Assembly (NCBI GenBank): GCA_902490585.1
Contig: CABUEI010000005.1
Coordinates: 1-64,000 of the forward strand
Reading direction: 5' to 3'
DNA: 64,000 bases
Source: an uncultured Oscillospiraceae bacterium
GTDB taxonomy: Bacteria > Bacillota > Clostridia > Oscillospirales > Ruminococcaceae
Position 1 is the stretch's first letter; each line of letters opens with the position of its first letter. Of this stretch, positions 52,163-61,447 are shown piece after piece. The notes under the pieces are model-generated. The model made no database searches, had not been told where the DNA came from, and saw only the letters and a program-made list of their open reading frames with translations. The position numbers and the translations under genes are program-made.

Positions 52163-54698
52163 TATCACGAATCTGTCGTATTCCTATCCCGGCTCGGATA
52201 CGAATGCAGTTTCCGATATCAATCTTGAAATCAGGAGCGGAGAATTTTTAGTTCTTTGCGGAAGCTCGGGCAGCGGTAAATCCACGCTGTTGAACCTTAT
52301 GAAAGCACCTGCCGATGCAGGAAAGCAAAGCGGCAATATAAACTTTCACGGCAGTTACGCAGGCTTTGTTTCGCAGTTTCCCGATGAGCAGATAGTGTGT
52401 GACAAGGTGTGGCACGAGCTTGCTTTCGGAGCGGAAAGCATAGGGCTTTCGCAAGACGAAATACGTTCACGGGTTTCTCAGACGGCTTTGTTTTTCGGTA
52501 TAGAAAATCTTCTTTACCGTGACTGCGACAAGCTTTCGGGCGGTCAGAAACAGATGATAAACTTAGCATCGGTCATGGCGATGAACCCTGATGTACTGCT
52601 ACTTGACGAGCCGCTGTCACAGCTTGACCCGATAGCATCAACGCAGTTTATCTCATTGCTTGTAAGGATAAACAAAGAACTCGGCACTACAATAATAGTT
52701 GCGGAACATCAGCTCGGCGGACTTTTGTCGGTTGCCAAACGTGCCGTACTGCTTGATAACGGGAAAAAATGCGTTGACGGCGACAGCTCTGCGCTTATAG
52801 GCTATCTGTCGGAAAACAAACACCCGATGCTCCTTGAAATGCCTGTAGGCGTAAGAGCAAGTACGGCGGTCGGTAACGCCGAGCCGCTACTTGACGTACC
52901 CTCGGCTAAAGACTGGTATATCTCCTACAATGAAAGCAACGGGCTTAACACCCCGACTGATATCGCCGGTACCGTATCGGAAGAGAGCTGTATTTCAATA
53001 AAGAACCTCTCATTCGGATATAAGGACAGCGAGCGGGATATAATAAGAAATCTATCACTTGATATAAAGCGTGGAAGTATCACCGCTGTAATGGGCGGTA
53101 ACGGCGCAGGAAAATCTACACTTCTCAATCTTATCTGCGGCACGCTTAAACAAAACGGCGGTAAAATTGATATCAAAGGCGGTAAGCTCGGTTTTCTGCC
53201 GCAGGACCCGACATTGCTTTTCAGCAAGGAAACACTGAGAGAAGAGTTTGACGGCAATGCTGATGAGATAGCTGACATATTCGGGCTTACCCACCTTCTT
53301 TCCCGCCACCCGTTTGACTTATCGGGCGGCGAAAGGCAGAAGGCGGCACTGGCAAAGCTTGTTTCATACGGAGCGGATATACTGCTTCTTGACGAGCCGA
53401 CAAAGGCGGCTGACGCAGTATACAAGCAGATGTTCTCTGTGTTGCTTGAACAGCTCAGAGCCGACGACAGAACGATAGTGCTTGTCAGTCACGATATGGA
53501 TTTCTGTGCAGAAACCGCAGATATGTGTGCTTTGCTGTTTGACGGTGAGATAAGCGTATGTCTGCCGCCGTCACAATTTTTCACCTCGTCGTCATTCTTC
53601 ACCACCGACAGTGCAAAGATCGCCGCAAATGTATGCGACAATGTTTACACAACACCCGGACTTATTGAGTCTGTGGGCGGAAAAGCGGAGAACTACGGAA
53701 AACCCGACGACCGTTTCCGCAAGATATACAAAAATGATAAACAGGATAATACCGATAACCCGGAAAGCACTGTGACAAGGCGTAAAAAACGCAAAAAGCT
53801 CTCAGTATTCAGAAAAGTCATGCTTTCGCTCGGCGGCATCGGATTTGCATTAATGCTTATAATGGGTACGGGGATATTGCCGTTTCAGATTCCGTCCGAG
53901 CCGTTCTGGCTACAGTATGCGGTGCTGTGCGTGCCGATGATAATGCTTATAATCGGTGCGGCGCCTAAAAACACAATGGCGAAACCGCCTGTAACGGCAA
54001 AGAAAATAACACCGTCAGACATTGTTGCAGGAGTTATAACCGCCGTTATAATCCCACTTACAGTAATACTCGGCACATTCTTTATTCCCGACAGCATGAG
54101 AAAACATCTGCTGATAATTATTGCGGTGCTTATTGAATGTCTAGCCGCTTTCTTTATAAGCTTTGAGAAAAAGAAACCGTCAGCAAAGGATATAGCGGTA
54201 CTTGCAGTGCTCTCTGCGGTGGCGGTTGCGGGAAGGGAGCTTTTCTTCATGTTTCCGCAGTTCAAGCCTGTTGCCGCTGTTGTGATAATAAGCGGAACGG
54301 CACTCGGGGCTCAGGCAGGTTTTATTGTCGGTACGGTGTCAATGCTTGTGTCGAATATGCTGTTCGGGCAGGGTATGTGGACGCCGTGGCAGATGTTTGC
54401 CATGGGACTTCTAGGATTTTTCGCAGGAATCATATTCTCGAAAAAACGTAATACTCTAGCCATTTGCATATATTCTCTGCTGTCGGTGATGATAATCTAC
54501 GGCGGTATCATGAACCTGTCGAGTGCGCTCAATTACACGACAGATCTTAACCTTGCAACAATCGGCGCATATATAATTTCGGGCATTCCGTTTGACCTTA
54601 TACACGCAGTATCAACCGTAATATTCATACTGATAATAGGTGAAGCGTTACTGAAGAAATGTTGCCGTCTGAGAGTAAAATTCGGGTTATTTCAGTGA
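52149..54698 (+). CDS. Fused EcfA-EcfA' ATPases with S-component-like membrane region
   Basis: An 849-residue fusion. ATPase 1 (about 1-235): Walker A GSSGSGKST, Q-loop SQFPDEQIV, LSGGQKQ, VLLLDEP. ATPase 2 (about 275-490): GGNGAGKST, QDPTLLF, LSGGERQ, ILLLDEPTKAAD. After a linker, a membrane region from about 554 has roughly ten helices; the last six, with AGRELFFMFPQFKPVAAVVIISG, LVSNMLFGQGMWTPWQMFAMG, look like an ECF S-component of the cobalamin (CbrT-like) kind, and about four extra helices precede them. The start at 52149 follows GGAGGGATAGAA. With EcfT this makes a complete importer from two genes. Confidence 0.87.
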   Translation: MKLYNITNLSYSYPGSDTNAVSDINLEIRSGEFLVLCGSSGSGKSTLLNLMKAPADAGKQSGNINFHGSYAGFVSQFPDEQIVCDKVWHELAFGAESIGLSQDEIRSRVSQTALFFGIENLLYRDCDKLSGGQKQMINLASVMAMNPDVLLLDEPLSQLDPIASTQFISLLVRINKELGTTIIVAEHQLGGLLSVAKRAVLLDNGKKCVDGDSSALIGYLSENKHPMLLEMPVGVRASTAVGNAEPLLDVPSAKDWYISYNESNGLNTPTDIAGTVSEESCISIKNLSFGYKDSERDIIRNLSLDIKRGSITAVMGGNGAGKSTLLNLICGTLKQNGGKIDIKGGKLGFLPQDPTLLFSKETLREEFDGNADEIADIFGLTHLLSRHPFDLSGGERQKAALAKLVSYGADILLLDEPTKAADAVYKQMFSVLLEQLRADDRTIVLVSHDMDFCAETADMCALLFDGEISVCLPPSQFFTSSSFFTTDSAKIAANVCDNVYTTPGLIESVGGKAENYGKPDDRFRKIYKNDKQDNTDNPESTVTRRKKRKKLSVFRKVMLSLGGIGFALMLIMGTGILPFQIPSEPFWLQYAVLCVPMIMLIIGAAPKNTMAKPPVTAKKITPSDIVAGVITAVIIPLTVILGTFFIPDSMRKHLLIIIAVLIECLAAFFISFEKKKPSAKDIAVLAVLSAVAVAGRELFFMFPQFKPVAAVVIISGTALGAQAGFIVGTVSMLVSNMLFGQGMWTPWQMFAMGLLGFFAGIIFSKKRNTLAICIYSLLSVMIIYGGIMNLSSALNYTTDLNLATIGAYIISGIPFDLIHAVSTVIFILIIGEALLKKCCRLRVKFGLFQ

Positions 54699-54764
54699 TT
54701 TCAAAAAATTCGACAAAATTTTTGACATAATATTACTTTTTTCGACTTTATTTTTAAATCGTTA

Positions 54765-54793
54765 TTGAAAAGTGCTTATCTTTAAATTATAAT
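54765..54793 (+). promoter_or_regulatory. sigma-A promoter of the small acidic protein gene
   Basis: TTGAAA (54765-54770), 17 bases, TATAAT (54788-54793). Confidence 0.7.
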
Positions 54794-54828
54794 TTTATCA
54801 TAGGATAATTATAAAGTGAGGTGGGCGC

Positions 54829-55203
54829 ATGGCTTATGTGCTTGAAGTTACAGGCAAAGACGGTCTAATTAAGTACATAAATTCAGCTAACGCCACTGTA
54901 TACTGCCCTGAATATGCCGCTCAGTACGACGACAAGAAGTCTGCCCTGACAGTTGCCGCCGCACTTCTCAGGAGCGACACCTACCGCACCATAGAGGTGA
55001 AAAAACTCACTCTGAATTTATGCCTTATATCATATAAGCGAAACCGTTCGCTTTCGTTCAACTTCATTTATCCCGACACATACAAATTCAACGACGAGGA
55101 CGAAAATGAGTATGAGGACGAGGGCGGGAACATGAACGGAAACGAAAACGAAACCAAAGATAAAATCGAAAATCAAAATCCGGAATACACGGATAAAGAA
55201 TAA
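54829..55203 (+). CDS. Hypothetical protein with acidic tail
   Basis: A 124-residue protein I do not recognise. Residues 1-85 look globular (EVTGKDGLIKYINSANATVY, SALTVAAALLRSDTYRTIEV, LSFNFIYPDTYKF); the remaining 40 are Asp/Glu/Asn-rich and low in complexity (DEDENEYEDEGG). GTGAGGTGGGCGC precedes the ATG, and it has its own good promoter and terminator, so it is expressed as a single-gene unit. No signal or membrane segment. Confidence 0.7.
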   Translation: MAYVLEVTGKDGLIKYINSANATVYCPEYAAQYDDKKSALTVAAALLRSDTYRTIEVKKLTLNLCLISYKRNRSLSFNFIYPDTYKFNDEDENEYEDEGGNMNGNENETKDKIENQNPEYTDKE

Positions 55204-55237
55204 ACAGTGCCCTGCCGATTGACAGAGCACTGTTTTT
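55204..55237. terminator. Bidirectional terminator
   Basis: ACAGTGC/GCACTGT with an inner CTG/CAG stem; TTTTTG follows on the plus strand. It serves the small acidic gene and may stop the convergent sugar transporter operon. Confidence 0.7.
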
Positions 55238-55264
55238 GTATATTGTAAGGAGAATCGGAATATC

Positions 55265-56173
55265 TTATTCCTTTACAGAACCCGATACAAGATTGCTGTA
55301 AATAAACTTCTGCATCGAAAGGAAGATTATCAGGGTAGGAATAATACATATAATTACACCTGCGAAGATGATTTCCCACTGTGAGCCGTAAGGACCGATG
55401 AACTTATAAAGGGCTGTTGAAACAACCTGAAGTCCGTCGCTGGGCATATACAGGTTTGCTGTATAGAAGTCGTTGTATATGCTTACGAACTTGATTACAA
55501 GCACTGTGGCTATTGCCGGACGGAGCATAGGGAGAATGATGCTCCAGTAAACTCTCGGGTATGAACAACCGTCAAGAATCGCACTTTCGTCAAGTGATAC
55601 GGAGATGTTGTTGAGGAACTGTATGAAGATGTAGATCGAAACGATATCTGTACCTATATAAAGGATTATCGGAGCGGCGAGAGTGTCATAAAGTCCGAGT
55701 GCGTGTACTACCTGGAATACCGTAACCTGCATTGAGATATTGGGCAGGAGTGCGGCAACGAGGAATATATTCTTTACAAGCTTTGTGAACACCATTGTAA
55801 AACGCTGTACAACAAAGGCTGTCATGGTACCTGTTATTATCGTACCTGCGCATGAGAACACAAGTATGATCGCAGTGTTTATAAGACCTCTCATTACATT
55901 ACCCTGAATGAATGCGGTCTTGAAGTTGGAAAGTTCAACTACCTTGGGAAGCTCGAACGCTCCGCTTGTAAGGAAGTCCTGATGACTTTTCAGCGAGCCG
56001 AGTAATACGACTACCAGAGGTACAATAACCGTAAGGCAGGCTAAAACAAGTACGGCATACTTTGCAACGTTGATAAGCACTCTTACACCTTTTGGCGTTT
56101 CCTTGAATTTGTACTTATTCATGTTGAAAGCAGTCTGTCCGTCATTTTCTGTTGTTCTGATGTTGTCTGTCAT
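55265..56173 (-). CDS. Carbohydrate ABC transporter permease (MalG/LacG type)
   Basis: A 302-residue permease with six helices; the ATPase-contact EAA loop reads SAILDGCSYPRVYWSIILPMLRP. A long N-terminal cytosolic segment (about 38 residues) precedes the first helix. It begins 8 bases after the other permease. No ATPase gene is in the operon; such importers usually share an MsmX-type ATPase encoded elsewhere. Confidence 0.92.
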   Translation of the reverse strand: MTDNIRTTENDGQTAFNMNKYKFKETPKGVRVLINVAKYAVLVLACLTVIVPLVVVLLGSLKSHQDFLTSGAFELPKVVELSNFKTAFIQGNVMRGLINTAIILVFSCAGTIITGTMTAFVVQRFTMVFTKLVKNIFLVAALLPNISMQVTVFQVVHALGLYDTLAAPIILYIGTDIVSIYIFIQFLNNISVSLDESAILDGCSYPRVYWSIILPMLRPAIATVLVIKFVSIYNDFYTANLYMPSDGLQVVSTALYKFIGPYGSQWEIIFAGVIICIIPTLIIFLSMQKFIYSNLVSGSVKE

Positions 56174-56181
56174 GGTTTCAC

Positions 56182-57102
56182 CTACTTTTCTTCCTTGAAG
56201 AATATCTTCTGGATTATCGTGATTACTATTATGATAAGCAACAGTACGATTGCCATTGCGGACGCAAGACCGATCTTCTGATACTGGAAGCCTGTTTCAA
56301 TCGTCTTGATAACGAATGTTGTCGTTCCCATTTTACCGCCGGTGATGATATACGGAATTTCAAATACCGATGCCGCACCCTTGATAGCAAGGATAAGCTG
56401 TAATGCGATAATGGTTCTGATGCTCGGGAATATAATGTGCCAGAACTTCTGCCATGCGTTTGCACCGTCAAGGTCTGCCGCCTCGTAAATGTCGGGAGAG
56501 ATCGACTGGATAGCACCGATGAACATCAGGATATCAAATCCGATATAGCGCCACACCGATGCGAAAACAAGGCACCAGTTATTTATTGCACCGTTCGACA
56601 GCCACTTTACAGGGTCTGCACCGAAAAGCGAGAGTATGGTGTTGAGCGTACCGCCGTCATCGCCTCTGAAAAATCTCTGGAAGATAAGTGCGACTGCAAC
56701 GCCGTTCATAAGATAAGGGAAGAAGATAACTCCCTTGAACAGTCCTGCAAGCTTTATCTTTGAGCAAAGCAGGGTTGCAATGAAAAGTGCAAGTCCGAGC
56801 TGTATGAATGAACCGACAAAGTAGTACAAGCTGTTTAACAGTGTGGATAAGTACGACATATCGGTGAACAGCGTCTTATAGTTGTCAAATCCTACCCACT
56901 GTACATGAACGCCGAGCTGGTCACGCTGCTGGAAACTGAATATGATCATATTGACAGCAGGGATAATAGTAAAGAGTATCAGCAGTGCAATGGGTATAGC
57001 GAGAAACAGCACCGTAGTCAGATATTTCTGACCTGTGTAGCCTTTAAGCCACTGTCCTAAGGTGCGGCGTTTCTGAACTGCGGCAACGCCCTGAGTAGCC
57101 AT
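56182..57102 (-). CDS. Carbohydrate ABC transporter permease (MalF/UgpA type)
   Basis: A 306-residue permease with about six helices; the EAA loop reads YEAADLDGANAWQKFWHIIFPSI. GAAAGGACAAAATT precedes the ATG. It lies between the solute-binding protein gene, from which it is separated by a hairpin at 57161-57201, and the second permease. Confidence 0.93.
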   Translation of the reverse strand: MATQGVAAVQKRRTLGQWLKGYTGQKYLTTVLFLAIPIALLILFTIIPAVNMIIFSFQQRDQLGVHVQWVGFDNYKTLFTDMSYLSTLLNSLYYFVGSFIQLGLALFIATLLCSKIKLAGLFKGVIFFPYLMNGVAVALIFQRFFRGDDGGTLNTILSLFGADPVKWLSNGAINNWCLVFASVWRYIGFDILMFIGAIQSISPDIYEAADLDGANAWQKFWHIIFPSIRTIIALQLILAIKGAASVFEIPYIITGGKMGTTTFVIKTIETGFQYQKIGLASAMAIVLLLIIIVITIIQKIFFKEEK

Positions 57103-57160
57103 AATTTTGTCCTTTCAAGAAATAATTTCTATTTTTAGTAAATTTTTAATTACTCCCATA

Positions 57161-57201
57161 AAAACCTATACGGAAAGACTTACGCCTTTCCGTACGGGTT
57201 T
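57161..57201 (-). terminator. Partial terminator between binding-protein and permease genes
   Basis: TACGGAAAG/CTTTCCGTA stem extended by AAACC/GGTTT across a small internal loop, with TTTTTA on the minus-strand exit. It would raise binding-protein over permease levels. Confidence 0.65.
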
Positions 57202-57242
57202 GTGTGTTTGGAGTATCTATGAAGAAAATACGATAGCGTTAA

Positions 57243-58682
57243 TTAGCTGTTAGCCTTGATGTAAGCCTCAAGATCTGCATTTGCATCTCTTGTAGCAGCC
57301 CACTTCTGATTAACAGAGTCTGCGATAGCCTTAAAGCCGTCTTCGCCCTTGCCTGCGAATGCTGCTTCAGCAAGCTGGAGCTTGAAGTTAGCAGAGTCGC
57401 CGTCCCAGATACCTACTTCTGAATCCTTGTCGATTGCGTTGAATACGCCTGTCAGACCATCGGGAGCTGCGTTTGCTGTGAAGAATTCGCAACCGTCGAA
57501 CGCTGAGAGGTAATCGGGAAGCTTGCTTCCTTCAAGTGTATTGATACCGCCTTCAGCCTCTGAGAAGCCTGATTCAGCGATGAACCATTCGATATACTTC
57601 TTACCGAGTTCCTTCTTGTCATCGGCAATGTTCTTGTTTACGCCCATGCAGTAGTCAGCGGCATACTGTGCGTACTGCTTGCCGTCCTTAGAGAAGGGAG
57701 CGGGCATATAACCGATATTCTCGGGATCAAGACCGTTATCCTTAGCAACCTGCTGGAACTGTGAAACTGCCCATGAACCCATTGTCATTGTAGCAACTTC
57801 GCCGTTAGCTATCATAAGCTTTGAACCTTCCCAGTCAGAGCTCATCGGGTCGCCCTCGATAAGAGATGAATCTGAATATATATCATACATCAGCTTGAAT
57901 ACATTGTAGTAGGGCTGACCTTCCTTGAAGAAGTCTTCCTTGTTAACGATGAGGTTTGTTTCAAAGTCGGGGTCGCCTGATGAAGGAACTACAAGGCTTG
58001 ACCACTGAGATGCTGTCCAGCTTGCTTCCTTGAAGTTTGTGTAGTAAGGAATAACCTCGGGGAACTTTTCCTTTATCTTCTTTAAGTCAGCGATGAACTC
58101 ATCGGCTGTCTTGGGCATTTCTGTGATGCCGGCATCTGACCATACCTTCTTGTTGTAGCAGATACCGCCGCTTACTGAACCTAAGTGTGCAAGGCCGTAA
58201 ACTGTACCGTCGTACATCTTCTGGTTAGCCCACTTGTACTTGTCCTTGAGGTCGTCGTACTTGCCGAGGGGTTCAAAGAAGTTTGAAAGGTCAGCGAGCT
58301 TTACTGTATCGGGAATCATAAGAACGTCGCCGTATTCCTTTGTGCTCATCATTGTTGAAACGTCATCGGCGTAGCTCTTGAATGACTGATATTCAACTGT
58401 GCAGTTGTACTTCTCTTCAAAAGCGTCTGTCATCTTGTCGAGTGAGCCGTCGTCCTTACGGTCTGTACGGTGAGTAAGAACCTTGAGTGTGATCTTGTCG
58501 CCTGAGGGAGTTGTTGAAGAAGCGTTGTCTGCTGTTGTAGAATCGTTCTTGCTTTCCTCAGCCTTTGATGATGTAGATGATGCGTCACCTGTTGATGATG
58601 TTGCGTTGTTGCTGCTGCACGCTGCCAGTGAAGCTACTGTGCTTGCCGCAAGGATACCTGCGAGTATCTTCTTTGCTTTCAT
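57243..58682 (-). CDS. Sugar ABC transporter solute-binding lipoprotein
   Basis: A 479-residue family-1 extracellular binding protein. Signal peptide with lipobox LAAC (Cys22), then a Ser/Thr/Asn-rich tether (about 23-65) and the bilobal binding domain (KITLKVLTHRTDRKDDG, YAADYCMGVNKNIAD). Substrate is probably an oligosaccharide but cannot be set. GAAAGGAAATTATC precedes the ATG. Head of the three-gene importer operon, with its promoter at 58786-58813. Confidence 0.93.
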   Translation of the reverse strand: MKAKKILAGILAASTVASLAACSSNNATSSTGDASSTSSKAEESKNDSTTADNASSTTPSGDKITLKVLTHRTDRKDDGSLDKMTDAFEEKYNCTVEYQSFKSYADDVSTMMSTKEYGDVLMIPDTVKLADLSNFFEPLGKYDDLKDKYKWANQKMYDGTVYGLAHLGSVSGGICYNKKVWSDAGITEMPKTADEFIADLKKIKEKFPEVIPYYTNFKEASWTASQWSSLVVPSSGDPDFETNLIVNKEDFFKEGQPYYNVFKLMYDIYSDSSLIEGDPMSSDWEGSKLMIANGEVATMTMGSWAVSQFQQVAKDNGLDPENIGYMPAPFSKDGKQYAQYAADYCMGVNKNIADDKKELGKKYIEWFIAESGFSEAEGGINTLEGSKLPDYLSAFDGCEFFTANAAPDGLTGVFNAIDKDSEVGIWDGDSANFKLQLAEAAFAGKGEDGFKAIADSVNQKWAATRDANADLEAYIKANS

Positions 58683-58750
58683 GTGATAATTTCCTTTCTG
58701 TTAGGGCTTTGAAAATCCGCCGCCCTTAAATAAATATTTTACTTATGTTT

Positions 58751-58813
58751 ATTAAGCTTATTTTCGTTCGCTTAATTTACTTAAGATTATACACCGTTAT
58801 AGCTAAAAGTCAA
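58751..58813 (-). promoter_or_regulatory. Promoter and inverted repeat of the sugar importer operon
   Basis: Minus strand TTGACT (58808-58813), 16 bases, TATAAT (58786-58791). Just downstream the arms ATTAAGC (58751-58757) and GCTTAAT (58770-58776) form an inverted repeat in the initial transcribed region, a probable repressor site. A CTTAAG lies next to the -10. Confidence 0.6.
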
Positions 58814-58884
58814 TAAGGTTATAGGAAATTCAGCTAAAACATATAAATGATATTTGCGGTTTATGTGCAAATGCTACAATTACG

Positions 58885-59006
58885 ATATTAACTTAACTAA
58901 GTTACACGGTTTTGTTAAGCAAGCGGTCGTGTAACACGTTTTCACGGTTACAAATGCGTTTACTTAAATTTAGCTTACGTTAAGTTACATGCAATTCACG
59001 GTGTTT
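58885..59006. promoter_or_regulatory. Cluster of GTTACA-type inverted and direct repeats
   Basis: Within the 521-base gap between the binding-protein and amidase genes: GTTACACG (58901-58908) faces CGTGTAAC (58928-58935), and further AAGTTACA, GGTTACAAA, TTACGTTAAGTTACA motifs follow up to about 59000. No ORF with a ribosome site was found. It may be a multi-site operator for either divergent transcript. Confidence 0.4.
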
Positions 59007-59077
59007 TAAGGCGGTTGTTAATAGGATAACTCGAAATAAAGCGTGTATACATTAAGCGGGGATAATTTAAAAGAAAG

Positions 59078-59106
59078 TTGCGGTCGGGGTGCATCTGTGG
59101 TATAAT
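59078..59106 (+). promoter_or_regulatory. sigma-A promoter of the amidase gene
   Basis: TTGCGG (59078-59083), 17 bases, TATAAT (59101-59106). Confidence 0.65.
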
Positions 59107-59203
59107 TGATATTACGGATTTCGGACAAAAACGGGTACAGCCTGTCATTATTTCAAAGCTTGTTTCATATAATGTACAAAAATTTACCGAAAGGTCGGAC
59201 GAT

Positions 59204-59995
59204 ATGAAACGCTTTGAATTAAAACGGCTTAAATCAAGAATACCTGCTCTTATAGTTCTGCTCGGCTGCTTTACCGTTATTGCGGCAACTGCCGACTACT
59301 CGCAGGTTAGTGTGAGAGCGTCAACCTCTCACGTTACGGATAAGAAAACAATTGTGCTTGATGCAGGGCACGGCGGAATGGACAGCGGTGCTGTCGGAAT
59401 AAACGGTGAGCTTGAGAAGAATATCAATCTTGCTATCGTGCGTGACCTGGACGATATGCTGACATTATCGGGGTTCAACGTGGTGCTGACCCGTGACAGT
59501 GATATTTCGATACATGACGAGGGTGTAACTGGCACAAGAGAGCAGAAAGTTTCCGACATGAAGAACCGACTTGATATTATAAATAAGTACGGGGACTGTC
59601 TGTTTTTGTCGGTACATCAGAATAAATTCACCGAGCCGGGATATTTCGGTGCGCAGATCTTCTACACGGCGAACAATCCTGACAACCGTATGATAGCGCA
59701 GATAATGCAGGATAATTTCAAGACGATACAGCCGGGCAACGACAGACAGATAAAGCAAGAGGGCGATGAGCTGTATCTTTTCAAGAACACGAAAATTCCC
59801 GCAGTGCTGATAGAATGCGGATTTTTATCAAATCCTGACGATGCGGCAAATCTTTCCGATCCCGACTATCAGCGTAAGGTAGCGTATACAATATATAACG
59901 GGATACTTACATATCTCACCTCAAAGCCTGCCGATGACGCACAGCAGACGACTTTACCGCAGGTAACTTCCGCTCCTGTGAGCAGTGTTCCCTAA
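59204..59995 (+). CDS. N-acetylmuramoyl-L-alanine amidase (CwlD-like, Amidase_3)
   Basis: Zinc amidase that cuts the muramic acid-peptide bond of peptidoglycan; CwlD relatives act in spore cortex muramic-lactam formation. N-terminal signal-anchor at residues 14-32, then Amidase_3 with zinc ligands in LDAGHGGMDSGA (His), a Glu in ELEKNINLAIV, LSVHQNKF (His) and catalytic VLIECGFLSNP (Glu). A short Thr/Ser/Pro-rich C-terminal tail follows. The start at 59204 was chosen for GAAAGGTCGG upstream; the open frame runs 42 codons further up, overlapping the promoter. Length 263. Confidence 0.88.
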   Translation: MKRFELKRLKSRIPALIVLLGCFTVIAATADYSQVSVRASTSHVTDKKTIVLDAGHGGMDSGAVGINGELEKNINLAIVRDLDDMLTLSGFNVVLTRDSDISIHDEGVTGTREQKVSDMKNRLDIINKYGDCLFLSVHQNKFTEPGYFGAQIFYTANNPDNRMIAQIMQDNFKTIQPGNDRQIKQEGDELYLFKNTKIPAVLIECGFLSNPDDAANLSDPDYQRKVAYTIYNGILTYLTSKPADDAQQTTLPQVTSAPVSSVP

Positions 59996-60049
59996 AACAG
60001 CTGTGATATTACAAGCGTATCGGAATAAGGCTTTGGAAAGGACGTATAA

Positions 60050-61447
60050 ATGGCAAAATCAAAATCAGTATATATATGCAGTGAGTGCGGACAGGAATAT
60101 CCGAAATGGAGCGGACGGTGCAATGCCTGCGGAGCGTGGAATACGCTTGAAGAAACGCTGATACAGCCTAAATCGCACGGGCTTTCAAAAAGCACGGGTG
60201 GGGGCAGGCTTCCGCTTGCGAGCATAAACAATCTTTCGTTCAAGGACGAAACAAGATATGAAACAGGAATGTCGGAGCTTGACAGGGTTCTCGGCGGAGG
60301 ACTTGTCAAGGGTTCGCTTGTACTGCTCGGCGGTGACCCCGGTATAGGTAAATCGACGCTTCTTCTACAGATTTGCGGCTGTCTTGCACAGGATAAGACT
60401 GTGCTGTACATATCCGGTGAGGAAAGCGAACGTCAGATAAAGCTCCGTGCAGACAGGCTGGGAGTTGAGAGTGACGGGCTGTATATCAGTGCCTGTACCG
60501 ACTGCGACACTATAATAGAGGGCGTGCGTGAGAACAAGCCCGATGTGGTGATTATTGACTCAATACAGACGATGCAATTATCGGAACTGCAATCAGTACC
60601 CGGAAGTCTTGTGCAGGTAAGGGAGTGTACATCGGCATTCATGCAGATGGCGAAGAGCCTTGAAGTTGCTGTATTCCTTGTAGGTCACGTGAACAAGGAC
60701 GGCGGTATAGCAGGTCCTAAGGTGCTTGAACATATAGTGGACACGGTGCTGTACTTCGAGGGCGACAAACAGCTCTGCTACAGGATTTTAAGAGCCGCAA
60801 AGAACCGTTTCGGCTCTACCAACGAAATAGGTGTGTTCGAGATGCAGGATAAAGGACTGGAGCAGGTCGAGAATCCGTCCGCTATGCTGTTGCTCGGCAG
60901 ACCGGCCGGGGTAAGCGGTATAACTGTGCTTTGTACCGTCGAGGGTACACGGCCTATACTGGCAGAGGTGCAGGCGCTTGTCGGCAAGACCTCGTTCTCT
61001 GCTCCTCGCAGAATGACTACCGGATTTGACTACAGCAGGCTGTGCGTTCTGCTTGCCGTACTCGAAAAGAGGACAGGCTACAACTTCGGCGGATATGATG
61101 TATATATAAATGTAATCGGCGGACTGAAAATAGATGAGCCTGCGAGTGACCTTGCGATTACGCTTGCACTGTATTCGGGGCTGAGAGATATTCCGATAGG
61201 CGACGACGTTGTGGTATTCGGCGAGGTAGGTCTAGGCGGAGAGATAAGAGCGGTATCGCATATAAGAGAGCGTGTGCGTGAGGCGGCACGAATGGGATTT
61301 GCAAAGTGCATTGTGCCGAAATCGTCGCTTAAAAATCTTGACAAGAGTGAAAACTACGGAATAAGCATATACGGTGTGGCTAATCTTCAGCAGGCGTTCA
61401 AGGTGCTTGAGATGTTCACAAAAGAAAGCGAAGGAAACAAAGAATGA
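60050..61447 (+). CDS. radA: DNA repair protein RadA (Sms)
   Basis: Branch-migration helicase of recombination. N-terminal zinc finger CSECGQEYPKWSGRCNACGAW is split here as CSECGQEYPKW and RCNACGAW; RecA-like core with Walker A GGDPGIGKST, Walker B VVIIDSIQTM and the RadA-specific KNRFG; C-terminal Lon-protease-like domain (GGYDVYINVIGGLKIDEPASDL in part). Length 465 is usual. GGAAAGGACG precedes the ATG. The stop overlaps the rsmA start as ATGA, giving translational coupling. Confidence 0.97.
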   Translation: MAKSKSVYICSECGQEYPKWSGRCNACGAWNTLEETLIQPKSHGLSKSTGGGRLPLASINNLSFKDETRYETGMSELDRVLGGGLVKGSLVLLGGDPGIGKSTLLLQICGCLAQDKTVLYISGEESERQIKLRADRLGVESDGLYISACTDCDTIIEGVRENKPDVVIIDSIQTMQLSELQSVPGSLVQVRECTSAFMQMAKSLEVAVFLVGHVNKDGGIAGPKVLEHIVDTVLYFEGDKQLCYRILRAAKNRFGSTNEIGVFEMQDKGLEQVENPSAMLLLGRPAGVSGITVLCTVEGTRPILAEVQALVGKTSFSAPRRMTTGFDYSRLCVLLAVLEKRTGYNFGGYDVYINVIGGLKIDEPASDLAITLALYSGLRDIPIGDDVVVFGEVGLGGEIRAVSHIRERVREAARMGFAKCIVPKSSLKNLDKSENYGISIYGVANLQQAFKVLEMFTKESEGNKE

